Positions 1 through 9,600 of a DNA stretch of 64,000 bases are shown here, one piece after another (the first letter of the stretch is position 1; each line of letters opens with the position of its first letter). The stretch lies in the NCBI GenBank assembly GCA_009767595.1, contig VSDK01011727.1, positions 233,292 through 297,291 of the forward strand. The letters run 5' to 3'. The stretch is from Symbiodinium kawagutii (taxonomy: Eukaryota > Sar > Dinophyceae > Suessiales > Symbiodiniaceae). The translations under genes were made by a program, and so were the position numbers. A model generated the notes under the pieces. It ran no database searches, was not told the DNA's origin, and was given only the letters and a program-made list of their open reading frames with translations.

Positions 1-158
1 CAAGAGGTCGAAGCAGCGATTTCCACGCAGCTCATAGAACTGCAGGGAGAGAAACTCATCGGAAGCAGAACTGCTCTCAACATCTGCCGGTCTGCTAGCA
101 AACAAATCACGGGCGGCAAAATCCTCAATGGCAGTCATGGTGAAGGTCTTGCCACTAC
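1..158 (-). CDS. Kinesin exon: P-loop lysine and following strands
   Basis: Opens after a ctgcaag acceptor and reads SGKTFTMTAIEDFAARD, completing the Walker A motif begun in the previous exon, then LSLQFYELRGNRCFDLL. The exon is cut by the window edge at position 1. Confidence 0.88.
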
Positions 159-1274
159 CTTGCAGGGGTCAAAAGAGTTGATCAGGAATCTAATGATGTG
201 ATGTGTAATTACAACAATTACTGACTATATGATGTGACTATCTTGGCCAATTACAACCCATCGCTGGAACCAGGGATCAAGGAAGTCTATGTAAAGAAAC
301 TCCTGAAACAGTCCCTCGCCAACATGACTCGCAAGACCATGGCCTGTCTGGCCAAACATGAACATGGTGGCCATTCCTCCATTGATCGCAATCTGCACCA
401 GTGGCTGGGCGGTCTGCCCATAAACCACTTCATTGGAAACGTCTTCTGGAAAGACGCAGTCAAAGCCATAGTGGATGTGCGTGATGAAAGGTGTTTTCAA
501 GTCTGCCTGAAATTGGCAATTGTGCAACACCACCTCGTTGGAATATGGTTTCCTGGGTATCACCGTAAGCGCATCGTACTCTGCGCGAACTTGCTGCTCC
601 TTCTCCGACAAAGGTCTCTTGCGCAGAAAGACCTGTAGAGCTCCCCGTGTGCCTTCCTGCTCCTCCTCCTTCTGCTCGGCCACCAGAAACAGTTCATGGC
701 CTAGCAGCAAGTCAAAGACCCAAATCCTACAGGACCTAAGTTCACAAGGGCCTCAACCTTAAGTTTTTCCCAGCTGCTTGCGTTTCTTTTCAAGCAGTTA
801 ATGAACAAAATATTGTTTCAAACACAATCCCCTGTGGATGGAAGCTAAAGGAGAAGACATCAAAGGATGGATCGACGGAAATCTTTGCTTTTACAGAGTC
901 ACTGCCGGAAGAACACTCCGAAATGTCCCAACATGATTCAAAACGTCACTTGTGGTGCTTCTCATCTTTTGAACCAGTCATGACAAAGTGGCGCATCTTG
1001 AGAATCGCCGCGTGGAACATCTCCCCGTGCATCGAACGAAGCTCGTTCTTGTCGAACATCTGCCGACCTCCCTCCTTGTCACGGGGCACTGCACCCACTG
1101 ACTGCGCCCGGGCCAGACCAGCGTTGGGCTGTGGCAGCTGTGGCACAGCCCTGGGAGGAGAAATGATCTCCTCATCACGGGGACGTGAGGAGGATCTGTT
1201 TGGCCGCTGAGTGATGTCAGGCAGCCGCCCTTGCTTTCCTGGTCGAGAGGCATGTGAGTTCTGCCCATGATGCT
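1..1274 (-). CDS. Kinesin motor protein gene, kinesin-13-like, 5' part
   Basis: Three exons (975-1274, 344-700, 1-158) join in phase to give a charged N-terminal region followed by the start of a kinesin motor domain. Visible motor landmarks are the first strand VFLRKRPLSEKE, the FDCVF segment, YGQTAQPLV, the P-loop FGQTG/SGKTFTM split across an intron, and FLSLQFYELRGNRCFDLL. The RKRPL start and the FYE-FDLL signature fit kinesin-13 (microtubule depolymerase) motors best; the class is an inference because the rest of the motor (switch I, switch II, microtubule-binding loops) lies beyond the left edge. Kinesins hydrolyse ATP on microtubules. The N-terminal extension is Pro/Arg/Gln-rich before a segment ending MRHFVMTG. 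The true start codon is not fixed and may lie in exons further right (2971-5494). Confidence 0.85.
159..343 (-). other. GC-AG intron inside the kinesin P-loop
   Basis: 185 nt. The upstream exon ends ACAG and the intron begins GCCATGG; it ends ctgcaag. Joining gives FGQTGSGKT with no frame error. No GT donor would give the universally conserved P-loop, so the GC start is well supported. Confidence 0.85.
344..700 (-). CDS. Kinesin exon: start of motor domain
   Basis: Open for the whole 357 nt. It carries an acidic/Gln stretch (AEQKEEEQEGTRG), then VFLRKRPLSEKE, the conserved FDCVFPEDVSNEVVYGQ and MATMFMFGQTG. The acceptor gctgctag sits directly before it and joins the preceding exon in phase (MTG-HELF). 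Confidence 0.87.
975..1274 (-). CDS. Kinesin exon: N-terminal linker
   Basis: About 300 nt open frame rich in Pro, Arg and Gln, ending in a more ordered segment (FDKNELRSMHGEMFHAAI, then MRHFVMTG). It ends at a GT donor (ACTG|GTTCAAAAG) that matches the phase of the next exon. The 5' end is taken from an atgcaag acceptor at 1275-1276; an in-frame ATG just upstream makes it also a possible initiating exon. Confidence 0.68.
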
Positions 1275-1886
1275 CTTGCATTGGATCAAATTAGATTGCA
1301 TATGATTACATCACGTACACATGCGTAATGATAGACATAGAGAGGAAAATGGTGCCGGGATGTTTGGTTTACTTTGGGGACCTTTTCTTGTTTTGGGCTG
1401 CTGTAGTTGCCACATGCCCAATGGTTTTTGCAGCACTTTAGAGGTGGCCTCTCATTTGCCTTGGAGTTTGCACCATTCTGGAATTGACATCTCTCATTTG
1501 GGAGTAACATCTCTGACTTTGCACCATGTTTGCAACATTCTGGATCTAACATCTCTCATGTTCATAGCTTCCGCCCCAGGCATTTCTTTGCAATGTTTTG
1601 GGTTGGGAATTTTCCAGGCATTGGCAGGAACAGGTGGAGCACATTCGTCGGAATAAAGGTGTTTTGTGATTTTTGCTCTTCCTGTTGTTGTTCCTGGTGG
1701 TTGTCCTCATCAGCTGTTCGTTGTTTCCTGCTATTGTTCCATTTTATTCCATCTTATGGTACAGAGCGCGGATGGCAAACAAATGCAAGGAATTGTTGGA
1801 GCGGGTTGCGGGGGACGGCGCAGCGCCTCCCCCCAAAGCCGACACAGCAAACAATTCTTACTGTTTGTTGATTTTGCTGATGATAA

Positions 1887-1887
<1 letters not shown>

Positions 1888-1931
<44 letters not shown>

Positions 1932-1954
1932 CGTCGTCGTTGTTGTTGTTGTTG
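1888..1954. repeat. (GTT)n microsatellite
   Basis: About 22 units, interrupted by TCGTCGTCG. It explains the poly-Val, poly-Leu and poly-Gln frames on both strands. Confidence 0.95.
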
Positions 1955-2060
1955 ATGGCAGTGCTGTTCCGAACTTGCCAGCATCGTCTGGACTGAGCAG
2001 CGGACAATCCTAACTTAGAAAAATAAAAGAAAATTCAGAAGGCAGAATCATTCTATTCCT

Positions 2061-2160
2061 TTACATTGCATTACATTGCATTACATTGCATTACATTCCC
2101 TTTCACTACCCTTCATTACATTCCATTACATCGCATTGCATTACATTTCATTCCATTGCC
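2061..2160. repeat. ATTACATTGC tandem array, degenerating rightwards
   Basis: Near-perfect 10-bp copies at 2061-2097 pass into decayed ATTCCATTACATCGC-type copies up to about 2160. Confidence 0.9.
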
Positions 2161-2659
2161 TTGCATGATTCGTCACGTCGGGTCGATCGCATCTCAGCAT
2201 GTCACATCACATCATTTACGTAGCATCACGCCAACAATATCAAATTACATGACATCATGTTGCATTGCTGCATTGCATTGCGTACCGCGGTGCTTGTGCG
2301 CGTGGATGCTGATGTGCTGGTAAACTACCCTTGGTGTTACAAACACACTTCATAGAACATAATGGCACCAAACACGGATTGTTTCAAAATTTGCCTCGAT
2401 GCTAAGCCGAGAAGGAAAGGGGGATCTACGACATTTGGACACCCAAAAGCCCTCCATTGTACCATCACTTATGGCATCCCTGGTGCCATCCCTGGCGCCA
2501 TCCCTGGCCGTTGCCTAGATCACTTTGTCCCCGCTGTCGCGGCAATGGTGGCGACCGGCACGAAGCAGGCGCGGCTCCGGCCGGAGGTTGAGAGACACAA
2601 CGGCGCGCAGCAGGCGGCCTTAAGCTGATGTCATGTGCAATGGCAGGGTTGGATTTGTA

Positions 2660-2790
2660 GATTTTCGCCGTGTTTCACCGTGTTTCACGGTGTTTCACCG
2701 TGGTAACCAGCTGGTTTCTACCATTCTTATTTGGGCTGGGGTATCTATCATTATAATAATATTAAGAGTTTCACCGTGTTTCAACTTCTG
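2660..2790. repeat. TTTCACCGTG repeats
   Basis: Four close copies of GTTTCACCGTG at 2666-2702 and one more at about 2767-2779 after an AT-rich spacer. Confidence 0.8.
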
Positions 2791-2970
2791 AAGTGAACTG
2801 GCTCAGAACTTCATGATTTCAAAGCGGAAATCCAGAATGCTGGATTCTCCTTTGCTACTGCTTGAATCTAGAAGGCTATACTTATCAAAGGGCTTGCTAT
2901 TACTTATCAATAGGCTCGACAAAAATTGCAAATTGTGCACCTAAGAACAGCATGGTGGAAGGGAAGTGAC

Positions 2971-3133
2971 CCTGTGCCTCGTCTCCGGTGGTTTCTTCAG
3001 TTTTGGAGGCGTCTCAGGCGTCATCTTGGGAGGTCGGGCAGCAGGCTGCACAGATGGTGCAGGTTGGCGCTTCGGGACGCTGGGACTTCGCTTCTCTGGG
3101 GCCTTGGACGCCTTCACGTAGCCTGGGACTCTG
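2971..3133 (-). CDS. Probable Pro/Lys-rich exon, possibly kinesin N-terminus
   Basis: Flanked by a ttgcagcag acceptor and a CACAGG|GTCACT donor. The frame reads PGYVKASKAPEKRSPS and on into PPKMTPETPPKLKK, a basic proline-rich linker with no domain. It lies upstream of the kinesin exons on the same strand, but its end phase does not match the 1274 exon directly, so membership is an inference. Confidence 0.5.
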
Positions 3134-4507
3134 CTGCAAGGATTTTCCAGGGGAAACAACGCGGACTCATGGACAGTGCAACCCGAATGATTGGATATGA
3201 GATGGACAACACCTCAACGGAGTCATCAGATTGCCCAGAACATCATTGAATCACATAGAATCTTAGCAACGAACGATTCTCCAAGATCTGCCCTAAAGCT
3301 TTCAAGTACACTGAAAGTCGAGTAGAAGCCTCCCTCACATTGCCCTCACAAAGATGCCGGAACCATCCGGAATCATGCTGGACATAAGGGAGAAAACCTA
3401 CCTTTTTTGGACGTGCTTTCCGAAGAGGTCCAAACGCCCAAAATCCTGAAACACGAGAATCTTTTGACCTGAACATAATTGAGATGCTGGAACCTTCCCC
3501 CTTGCAAAAGCTTGCACCACCCGAAAGATTCAAGATTTGGAACCTGCGAACCCAATTGCATTCGGAGGTCACATGTCAAGCATCGTGTGCTCGGGTGCCC
3601 AAGTACAACACCAAGCTGGGCTGAGCCGAGCCAAGCCACTAGGATTGGAAAAGACCAAGGGCTCCTCTCCTCCACGCAGGCCCGCTTGCCAAGACTCTAC
3701 CTCCGAGTTGAAGTCGTGGTCGACTTTGCCTCCTGAAAAATTTTGGATCTAAAAGAGGCAGTCAGTCCATGTCAGTACAAACCATTGGGCATAAAACCAG
3801 AATCATGCATGCCAGGCATGCCATACCTCACCTTACAGTTTCCTCTGGTTTCCTCTCCACATTCTCATGCAGCCCCCAGGGACCTGCGGTCTGTTCATGA
3901 CTGCCGGATAGTATTCTCATGCTTCCATCATATTCCTCTCATGTTTCCTATGCAGGCATTTTATGGTTTTCCATGATTCCGCTATGGAATTCCTTCTGGT
4001 TTTCCCATAGTACTGTCATGTTCCCGGATGGGAATCTAATGGTCTTGCAGTATTCTTTTCACCGATTTTGAATCCTTTCGTATGAATGGTATAACCTTGT
4101 CGACCTAACCTAGTCGACCTGAGTGAAGAGGAGGCCTGATTTTCACTAGATGCGAAGTATGCTTCCCAACAAACATGTTTGGAGAGCTACCAGCAGACCG
4201 GCAGGCGAGAGGGACTGAAGGGAAGGCATAGATGCAGGTTTTGAGGCACCTGTCTTCGCAAAGCAAATAGCTTCGCTGGGAGAAGTATTTCTCGTGAACA
4301 GAGATGACCGCAAAAGACGCGAAGCAGTGTGCATCCCGAAGTAGTGATAGCTATGCTAAAGGCAATTGCTAAACACTTCTAAAGACCAGCCATACATACT
4401 AAAAATTGCGAAACATAGCCATGCTAAAGACAACTGCTAGAGACAAAGACAATTGTTCCCTCAGAATGGACAACATTCAGCTGGTCCTCCAGCTGCGTTC
4501 GCTGCAC
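3134..4507. other. Stretch without a recognised gene
   Basis: Ordinary mixed sequence. At 3830-4030 there are loose repeats of TTTCC/ATTCTCATG. Open frames of 60-110 codons occur on both strands but show no family motif or consistent splice sites. Confidence 0.5.
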
Positions 4508-4643
4508 CTTTCCGGGGAGCCCGCTGGGCCTGCGCCCGTGGCTGCGCGCGTGGCTTCCCAAAGACCAGGGGATCGCTGCTGCGCATCTCGTCATCGCCAC
4601 CGCGCAAGGCTTTTGCCCAGGCCTCCGCCTCTGGAGCTTGGGC
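4508..4643 (-). CDS. Probable Ala/Gln-rich exon
   Basis: Preceded by a tctctcag acceptor with a long GA-rich (CT-rich on this strand) tract. Reads AQAPEAEAWAKALRGGDDEM and then an Arg/Ala/Gln/Pro-rich tail; a GT follows APRK. GC-rich against AT-richer surroundings, as expected of an exon. No family recognised; it may belong to the kinesin gene. Confidence 0.42.
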
Positions 4644-4649
4644 CTGAGA

Positions 4650-4905
4650 GAGAGAGCAGAAAAGGAAAGAAAGAAAAGAAGAAGAATAGAGAGAATAAAT
4701 GAGAATAAGGAGAATGCGAGAGAAAGAAAGAGAGAATGAAAAATAGAGAGAATGTAAAGAAGATGAGAAGAACATAGAAGAAGAGAGAGAATGTATAGAA
4801 AGAGAGATGAATGTTGAGAAAGAGAATGAAGAGGATGAGAAGAACATAGAAGAAGAAAGAGGAACGTAGAGAAAGAGAGAGAGAGAGAGAAGAAGAAGAA
4901 GAAGA
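4650..4905. repeat. GA-rich low-complexity tract (AGAGAATG/GAAGAA)
   Basis: AGAGA, GAAGAA and AGAGAATG units. On the minus strand this is a long polypyrimidine tract ending at the tctctcag acceptor of the 4508-4643 exon; it creates the false Ser/Leu/Phe-rich frames. Confidence 0.9.
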
Positions 4906-4959
4906 GCTGCAACATTTCCGGGTTCCGTTGTTTATCGTGTTGCAGAACGCTGCTTTTAC

Positions 4960-5109
4960 GTTTTTTTTCGTCCAGCTGAGCCCCAGCCTGCTCCCTTTTC
5001 CACTCGGGCCAAAAGGTGTCATCTGCTCCAGGGCTGCCTTCAGGCTGCGGGTCCCAGCAGGTTTCGTCGGCAGCTGGCTGCGCAGGGACGAGTGTCACCT
5101 CATCGCCTC
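4960..5109 (-). CDS. Probable acidic exon
   Basis: Acceptor gggtccag, then GGDEVTLVPAQPAADETCWD and WPEWKREQAGAQLDEKK, with a GT in the run after EKK. GC-rich, acidic and Trp-containing. Function unknown; it may be an N-terminal exon of the kinesin gene. Confidence 0.45.
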
Positions 5110-5145
5110 CTGGACCCGCAAAAAAAGACACAAATGGGGATGTTA

Positions 5146-5330
5146 ATAATGGTTAATGCGTTAATAATGGTTAATAGTGGTTAAAAAGACAACTGTTTAT
5201 AATGGTTAATGCTTTGAAAAAATTGAAATGCTTTCACTTGATTTTGAAAATTGATATTACATACATAATGGCTATTCTTGGATGATTTGGGGGTACCCCA
5301 ATTTTGAGAAATACCCAAATGCTTCGAAGT
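5146..5330. repeat. Copy of the TTAATAATGG / GATGATTTGGGGG repeat family
   Basis: Starts with TTAATAATGGTTAAT units at 5146-5210, then GGATGATTTGGGGGTACCCC at 5279-5298 followed by ATTTTGAGAAATACCC. The same order recurs elsewhere in the window. Confidence 0.75.
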
Positions 5331-5437
5331 ATTTCGCATGCTGCGTGTTGATCAGATTGAGTTTCGAAGTCAATCCGCTTGTGGCAAGGGGGCGAAAAAC
5401 CTGTTGCACCTGTAACCCAAAAAGGCAACAGTCTCAC

Positions 5438-5494
5438 CTGTTGCAGTGCCAGTCCTGTCCACACTTGTGGCAGCAGGGTGGGCTCGCCGTCCAT
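5438..5494 (-). CDS. Possible initiating exon
   Basis: ATG at 5494-5492 opens MDGEPTLLPQVWTGLALQQ and ends at a strong GTGAGA donor in phase 0. Another frame gives a Cys-rich CCHKCGQDWHC, so the frame is not certain. It could be the first exon of the kinesin-side gene. Confidence 0.28.
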
Positions 5495-5913
5495 CACAGC
5501 TTGGCATCCCACTCAATGTCAGGGACATCTATGGACGATGACAGGTGAACAAAAAATGATGTGTCTTCGTTTGCCTAAGTGCTTCTACTTGGAAAGCCAA
5601 ACATCAAAAGCAGAACACCCTCTTGGCAACGTGGGATTGCCAAAGTTGCAAAAGATGGCATTAAATATGTTCATCATTGATGTGAAATTGTGTGCGATGA
5701 TGCGATTGATGTTGCTTGGCTCTTGAATGTCATACATGCCAAACGAACAAGAATAAATTTGCATTCACCTCGAGCACGAATCTTGTGCCTCATCCTACAA
5801 TTGAAACACTCTCTACCACAAGGCCTATTCTGCTGTCTCTTGGCCTCGGTGATTGGTACCAAAGTGATTAAACTCTGTTGATTAAACTATGGTGTATTAC
5901 TCAATATTAAGGT
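5495..5913. other. Stretch without a recognised gene
   Basis: Mixed, AT-leaning sequence with no supported exon or strong repeat. Confidence 0.45.
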
Positions 5914-5982
5914 TCATCCTTGAAGCTCCCCACACCAGGCTTCCACGCCACCGTTGACATCATCGCCAGAGCTCAAAGAGGC
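5914..5982 (-). CDS. Possible short terminal exon
   Basis: cttgttcag acceptor, then 22 codons (ASLSSGDDVNGGVEAW and so on) and TGA. It lies downstream of the ankyrin exons on the same strand, but no phase-matched upstream donor was found. Confidence 0.25.
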   Translation of the reverse strand, partial: ASLSSGDDVNGGVEAWCGELQG

Positions 5983-6002
5983 CTGAACAAGAGCTGTGCA
6001 GT

Positions 6003-6017
6003 CCAAAATGGCTACGG
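6003..6017 (-). other. 15-nt match to the dinoflagellate spliced leader
   Basis: The minus strand reads CCGTAGCCATTTTGG, identical to bases 2-16 of the 22-nt dinoflagellate trans-spliced leader; the next bases (AC) break the match with the leader's CTCAAG end. It could be a relict left by retroposition of a spliced mRNA, or chance. Confidence 0.4.
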
Positions 6018-6533
6018 GGGAGAAGTACTATACTTAACCATCTATGAAACTATGGTTTTCCACTATTGATAGGATAATCTATTATCTATCTACTATCTAT
6101 CATTAACTGTTAACACATTAGCTTCACCGAAGATGGCATTTGACACAAGCAGCTAATCACACGCAAGAAAACACTCTTGAGTTTGCATCTTAGCTAGTGT
6201 CGGTGACTTTTGGTCAAAAAGAATAAGACATGCTGTGAGAAAATGATCTTGAAACCTGTTTCTGATCATGGCTCTTAACTTCGTTTGTTTCACGACGTAG
6301 CCTCATGGCTGCTGTAAAACTATGTAAATGAGGCCATTGGTTCTGAAGTCATGTCTTGATGAGTGCAAACGAGTCTCTGCATGCTTCTGTGTCCTACTTT
6401 ATCTGGCTGCCCTTCAATCAGGAGGATCTTTGAACTCTCTTTGGTATACAAATACCTTCTCATGCACTTTGGGATCCATTTCATCTGCCGTCACTGGAGT
6501 AAATATGACTGGCAAGTAACTCAATGAGTAGTA

Positions 6534-6659
6534 CTAAAGAGAAGATACAGGGACAATGCCGAGCATTCGGAGGAACAAACGAGGAGTTCCTTCGGAAAAA
6601 GATCGCGCCTTCGCTGCCAGCAGCGAATTGAGAGCACACAGTGATCCCCCAGCAGCAGC
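6534..6659 (-). CDS. Ankyrin gene, last recognised exon
   Basis: After a cccttgaag acceptor reads AAAGGSLCALNSLLAAKA, an ankyrin helix pair, then RSFSEGTPRL and an in-frame TAG. It joins the 6833 exon in phase through a GA donor. The last dozen codons before the stop may be intron. Confidence 0.62.
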   Translation of the reverse strand, partial: AAAGGSLCALNSLLAAKARSFSEGTPRLFLRMLGIVPVSSL

Positions 6660-9600
6660 CTTCAAGGGCGCACAAATCCCATTTTTGGGTGCAAATTTGA
6701 TGTCCTTGAGTCCTTGAGCAACTCAATATGCATGAAGTTCCGGTACTGAGTTTCTTTACCTCCATATCACTCAACTCAAGTTTCAGTTAAGGTAAAGAAA
6801 CTTCACGTGAAACTTTAATATCAAACACACTCCATGTGCCGAGAGGCCCAGTGGATTGGCTGAACACCTTCTTCATCGACAGCGTTGGGGTCTGCCCCAG
6901 CAGCCAACAGCAAAGACGTCACCCTGCAGGCAATTGCAATGACTGGGATGATCAAAGCATGAGAGCCTCAAGGCCTCAAGGCCATTGAAATAGCCAAGTC
7001 AAGGCCATTCAAAACCAAGAAGCGCTCGCACAAGCGCTAGCTTTCCCTTCCAAGGAGGCTCTCCCCTGCGCAAACTACAGAGACCCACCTGGTCGTTGCA
7101 TCTGCCTATGACTGGTTTACATCTCCACTGCCACCAGCCTGCAGTTGTTGGTGGACAAGTGCAGCGCCTGCTCCTTGCACCGACAATTTCGATGACTTTG
7201 AGTGACCAAGGCTTAATAACGATGGTCAATAATGCTGGGTAATAATGATTCATAATAATGATTAATAATGGCCTTGAGGTAGTAATATGATGGATCATGA
7301 CCACAGTGAATGGGATAGATGTTTATCATTAGCATATAGTCATAGCAACCAACAATCAAAGTCCCAAGGCTTTTTTGCAGCACGGCTGAAGCATCTGTAA
7401 AACCGAGGAAACTTCTCGGTGAACCGATGCGGAAACTGGTCCCGTAGCCACCTCGGTGGTTTCCACCGGTCCTTCCGCCTGGTGGTGGCTGAGACATCCG
7501 CTCGGCGGCGCAGAAGATAGGTGGTCATGGCCTTGGTGACGAGCACGAGGCGAGATCACAGGTCCCAATGAGCAGTGCTGCAAGGTGTTTCTAATGGCGA
7601 GTCGAGTCTTCGGTTCCCCAAACTGTCTCACAATGAAAAGAGGAAACCCTTTGCAAGAGAAAGGTGAGCTAATAAAAGGCCTTGCAGAGTGTGTATGAAG
7701 AGTCTTAAGCAATTTCTTGAGCGGTTGCAGAGAGATCAGGGTTTTTCTGGTGCTACTGTCTCAGTGGCTGATGATGGCATCTCAATGGTGTAGTTTCGAC
7801 GCCATTGACATTTTGTTGTTCTTGTTAATGTTGATGTTGCTCTTGCTCATGCTGCTGCGGTTGTTCTTGTGATTGGTCGTGCTGCTGGTTATTGTTCTAC
7901 ACAAGTCTTCCAGTTGTTGTTCTTCTTCTTCTTCTTCTTCTTCTTCTTCTTCTTCTTCTTCTTGTTCTTCTTCTTCTTAATCTGTTTCTCCGTCTCTTTT
8001 CCTTCGTCTCTCTTTTCTCGGCTGCTTCTGGTCGTGTGTTTCTTGTTGCTGACCCCCCGCTTCGTACTCATTCTACCGTCCTTGTTGTAGCTGTTTTTGC
8101 CCTGCAAGTCCCTGTTTGCTATTGCTGCTGCTGTTCCTGTTGCAGTCGGTGTTGTTGTATGCTATTGCTGTTGTCGTTGCTCGTGTTCTTGACTCGTGGT
8201 GTCGTGATTTGTCAAGGGTCTCACGCGAAGTTCAACAATGCAGGAATGTTCAAGGGGGAATCGAAACATGCACAAACAATGCGCTCGTCTATGTAATATA
8301 GTACTCATACTAAAAATAACAATGAAACAAATATGTACCGTATAGAAATTCAGATAGTTAAACATCCATATAATTCTCGATATGGAAAGTTGCAGCAGGA
8401 TGCAGCAGGTAGTCCTTTAGAAAAAATGTCAGCTAAGAGAGATTTGTGTGGGTGAGTGATAGGAATCCCGCCAAAATCTGTGTTCGTCAATGGATTTGTG
8501 ATCCGGGATCGTCCAAAAGTAGGCTCGCTAGAGGGCGGGTGCAGAGGTGGCGAAGGCGTGAAGGTTGCAAATCAAAATCTCAAAAGCTGACGATCTCGGA
8601 CCACTTTTGCAAGTTCGGATCTGCCAAAAGTGTACACCGCGGTGGCGAAACATCTGCAAGTCAAAATCGCAACGGCTGCGAGACGTTCGGAGCGTGTAGA
8701 TCCCGGAAAAGAGCACTCCACTGTGGCCCGAAGCACAGCCATGTAAACCCACTGTGATGTGAAGCCCACTTGCAAGTCAAACTGTAAAAAAGGAAGGCTA
8801 TAATGGCATTCTTCTGTGGGCTAGTGTTTTTTGGGCTAGCATTTTTGGCAGTATGCGGTTTTCATTAAAAGACGTTGGTGTTTTTGTGGGCTAGTGTTTT
8901 CTGCGCTGGTGTGTTTCTGCGGGGACAGCTAAGAATGCCGTGAACCTCTCAGTTACTCTAGAAACTTCCGCCACGGCCTTGTGTACTATGTATGCAGTCG
9001 TGTAATATCATGTAACGATATAAGAACATAATAATCCATATATGAAATATATAAGAACATGAATAATACATAAACCTTTATCTGTGGATGAAGTGAGAAT
9101 CAAGTTTTGCACTTCCCCAAGTTGGCCATCACAACGCTGCCCTGTTGTGACGAAGGCACGTGATGTCCAGCTGCAGATGCCAAGTGCAGGGGCCTGGCGC
9201 GGCTCGAAAGATAAAGGAAAGAAACAGAAGATAAAAAGAGAATGAAAAGAGAGAGAATGATAGAGAGATTGGTAGAGACAATATAGTAATGGAAAGCAAT
9301 AAAAAGAGAGAGCGAGAGAGTGAATAATGCAGAGACAGAGGGAGAATGACTGCCGTTGCTCCCTTTGAGACTTGCATCACTGACGAATGATCTTCCCATC
9401 CGGTTGAAGGTTTAGGGAGGCGCCCAAGAGCCCAAAAGGATACGCAGCTGCAGCGTATATCAAACCGGTCAGGTCTTCTTTCTGCCAGCTGCATCTTTGG
9501 CTGATCTGTCAGCTCTCATCAACAGCCTGGCGCTGTCCACTGCACTGCAAAGCTTCACAGCTTCGGCGGGTAGAGAACGGTGCTTGGAAACTGGATCCCA

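Larger units (their letters stand above)
1275..2970. other. Non-coding stretch (intron or intergenic) with simple repeats
   Basis: No exon recognised. It holds a GTT run, an ATTACATTGC array and TTTCACCGTG repeats. The open frames here come from those repeats. Confidence 0.6.
7532..9159 (-). other. Ankyrin gene intron, GT-AG, with repeats
   Basis: 1,628 nt. Its splice ends join PLHLASAAGHH to AMTTYLL, completing a textbook repeat. Inside are a TTC/GAA microsatellite (7918-7978), CTGTTGTTGC-type low complexity (8100-8180) and a degenerate tandem repeat (8505-8790). Confidence 0.7.
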
